This document shows positions 31,971 through 33,041 of a stretch of DNA of 33,041 bases, in pieces (within the stretch, counting starts at the first letter, position 1; each line of letters starts with the position of its first letter). The notes under the pieces are model-generated. The model had not been told where the DNA came from, did not search any database, and saw only the letters and a program-made list of their open reading frames with translations. Source of the DNA: Oscillospiraceae bacterium (lineage in GTDB: Bacteria; Bacillota; Clostridia; Oscillospirales; Acutalibacteraceae); assembly GCA_015066095.1 (NCBI GenBank), contig SVPC01000017.1:1-33041 (forward strand), read 5' to 3'. A program made the translations under genes and the position numbers.

Positions 31971-32870
31971 TTAATGAGAAGTCTTTTCATTCTCATAAAT
32001 CTCAATAATTCTCTTCAGTCGGTGGTTTATACCCGAAAGAGAAATTGCCGTAGGTGAAATTTTACAAAGTTCCTTTAAAGTGGCTTCGGGGTTTTCTAGT
32101 CGTAAAAGCGCCACTTCCAAAAGTTCCTGCGGCAAACTATAAAGGCGGTCGGTTTTTTGTAAAAATTCAATAGCCGTCCGTTGTTTTATAGAGGCTTCCA
32201 CCGTTTTTGAAATGTTTGCATTATCACAATTTCTTGCGCGGTTGATATTATTTTTAACGCTTTTCATTATTTTAGTATCCATAACATCGAGTGTACGCAA
32301 AGTATCACCCATAAGGGTGAGTAAATCTTCAATCACTCCGCTATCTTTGGTGTAAAGCACCGTAACTTTACCGCGTATTGTTTTTTTTAGATTTATACCA
32401 TACTCTGCTAAAATGGTGTTAAAATCATCTGCCAAAGCTTCATTTTTAACACAAAATTCGGCACGGTACTCCTTCTCAGGGTCGTTTATATTACCACAAG
32501 CCAAAAAAGCGCCGCGAATAAAAGACGGTACACAACATTCACGCAAAAACAAACTTCGGTCTATAACCGTTTCGCTTATACCAAAATCTATAAGCGCCAG
32601 TATTTTGAGTCGGTCGGCTTCGCTTTTAACCTCGGCTTTATATGTCGGGCGGACCGTTCCCCCTACTGTTATGTCCACCTGCGCTTTATAGGTGTGTTTT
32701 ATTATTTCAGCATATTCTTTTGCCACATTTTCATTATTAGTTTGAAGCGATATACGCTTTATAGAAAAAGACCGTCCAAACAGCATAAACCCGTAAATAT
32801 ATGACGGTTTACAGCAGACGCTCGGCCTTATGTTTATAAGTTCATTTTTAACTTCACTACAAAAAGACAT
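31971..32870 (-). CDS. whiA: DNA-binding protein WhiA
   Basis: 299 residues from the ATG at 32870 (MSFCSEVKNEL, the family's usual start), 7 bases after AAAAGGA; an in-frame TTG six codons earlier is less likely. WhiA joins an N-terminal LAGLIDADG-like fold (FLRECCVPSFIRGAFLACGN and GVIEDLLTLMGD) to a C-terminal helix-turn-helix (ATLKELCKISPTAISLSGIN). It influences cell division and chromosome segregation in Firmicutes and sporulation in actinomycetes. The gene begins 2 bases after the stop of the upstream gene, so their translation is coupled. Confidence 0.96.
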   Translation of the reverse strand: MSFCSEVKNELINIRPSVCCKPSYIYGFMLFGRSFSIKRISLQTNNENVAKEYAEIIKHTYKAQVDITVGGTVRPTYKAEVKSEADRLKILALIDFGISETVIDRSLFLRECCVPSFIRGAFLACGNINDPEKEYRAEFCVKNEALADDFNTILAEYGINLKKTIRGKVTVLYTKDSGVIEDLLTLMGDTLRTLDVMDTKIMKSVKNNINRARNCDNANISKTVEASIKQRTAIEFLQKTDRLYSLPQELLEVALLRLENPEATLKELCKISPTAISLSGINHRLKRIIEIYENEKTSH

Positions 32871-32872
32871 TT

Positions 32873-33041
32873 TTATATCCTTTTCCAAATTATAAGTTGG
32901 CTATCCTTACCGCCTTCGGAATATTCAAAAACCGCTAACTGTTTTTTATCGGTTACAAGACCGAAACAACGCTCACTGTTTTCTTTGGGCAGTTCAGCAA
33001 CATAATACATTTTGCTGTCATCAAGTATTTTAGCGGTTTTA
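32873..33041 (-). CDS. 3' end of an unidentified gene upstream of whiA
   Basis: An open frame enters from the window edge and ends at TAA 32875-32873 after 56 codons including the stop. The visible C-terminus reads KMYYVAELPKENSERCFGLV, then VTDKKQLAVFEY, and ends in SQLIIWKRI. I do not recognise the family. yvcK or rapZ are the usual genes before whiA, but this tail does not clearly look like either. The ribosome site of whiA lies inside its last codons. Confidence 0.6.
   Translation of the reverse strand, partial: KTAKILDDSKMYYVAELPKENSERCFGLVTDKKQLAVFEYSEGGKDSQLIIWKRI

Overview
This 33 kb window reads as a piece of chromosome from a low-GC, probably spore-forming Clostridia member. An Oscillospiraceae- or Ruminococcaceae-like gut lineage is my inference. 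The pointers are Clostridia gene order (whiA-dnaE-pfkA; yceD-rpmF-DUF512 protein-der-plsY-gpsA), a meso-diaminopimelate dehydrogenase, a YhaO/YhaN pair, a SpoIIQ-like M23 protein, the tRNA run Val-Asp-Phe-Gly-Cys, and a palindromic repeat of a type I recall from gut Firmicutes. No phage, transposase, CRISPR array or rRNA gene was seen.

Layout. Bases 1-349 (minus) hold a truncated four-helix-bundle (IVP/Avd-like) gene. Bases 393-589 hold an array of small hairpins with unlike stems, conserved spacers and GNA-type loops. Bases 628-1072 are five tRNA genes on the minus strand with their own promoter and terminator. Bases 1160-3052 (minus) are yerC-like regulator, methyltransferase and hslO. Bases 3200-6596 (plus) are the yhaO-yhaN nuclease/ATPase pair. 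Bases 6644-7252 (minus) encode an unknown exported protein. Bases 7570-11636 (plus) carry an EF-G-like GTPase, a SpoIIQ-like protein, a structured untranslated stretch and a lipid kinase. Bases 11764-14622 (plus) are a tight four-gene operon: a Crp/Fnr regulator with a palindrome at its transcription start, then the binding protein, permease and ATPase of an ABC importer. A 120-bp MITE-like repeat (copy 1) follows, then ddh under a promoter with a palindrome filling its spacer.

From 16027 to the end everything is on the minus strand: dCMP deaminase; HAD phosphatase; rpmB; the DUF512-der-plsY-gpsA operon (ribosome assembly and phospholipid synthesis); yceD-rpmF; pgi and a small P-loop protein; pfkA-mnmA-dacF; dnaE; MITE copy 2; a DUF559 gene; whiA; and the end of an unidentified gene. 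The gene content is mainly housekeeping: glycolysis (pgi, pfkA), translation (rpmB, rpmF, mnmA, tRNAs, EF-G-like), envelope (plsY, gpsA, dacF, ddh) and replication (dnaE).

The most unusual signal is the hairpin array at 393-589. Its units share an 8-9 bp spacer (TATGTAAT, inverted to ATTACATA in the right half) and a G-N-A or GNRA-like loop, while every stem is different yet self-complementary. Both MITE copies contain hairpins of the same design, which suggests a common process making or maintaining them. Other points worth checking are the possible non-coding RNA at 10534-10706, the palindromic operators before the Crp/Fnr gene and ddh, and the way MITE copy 2 sits between DUF559 and dnaE and straddles the DUF559 stop codon.
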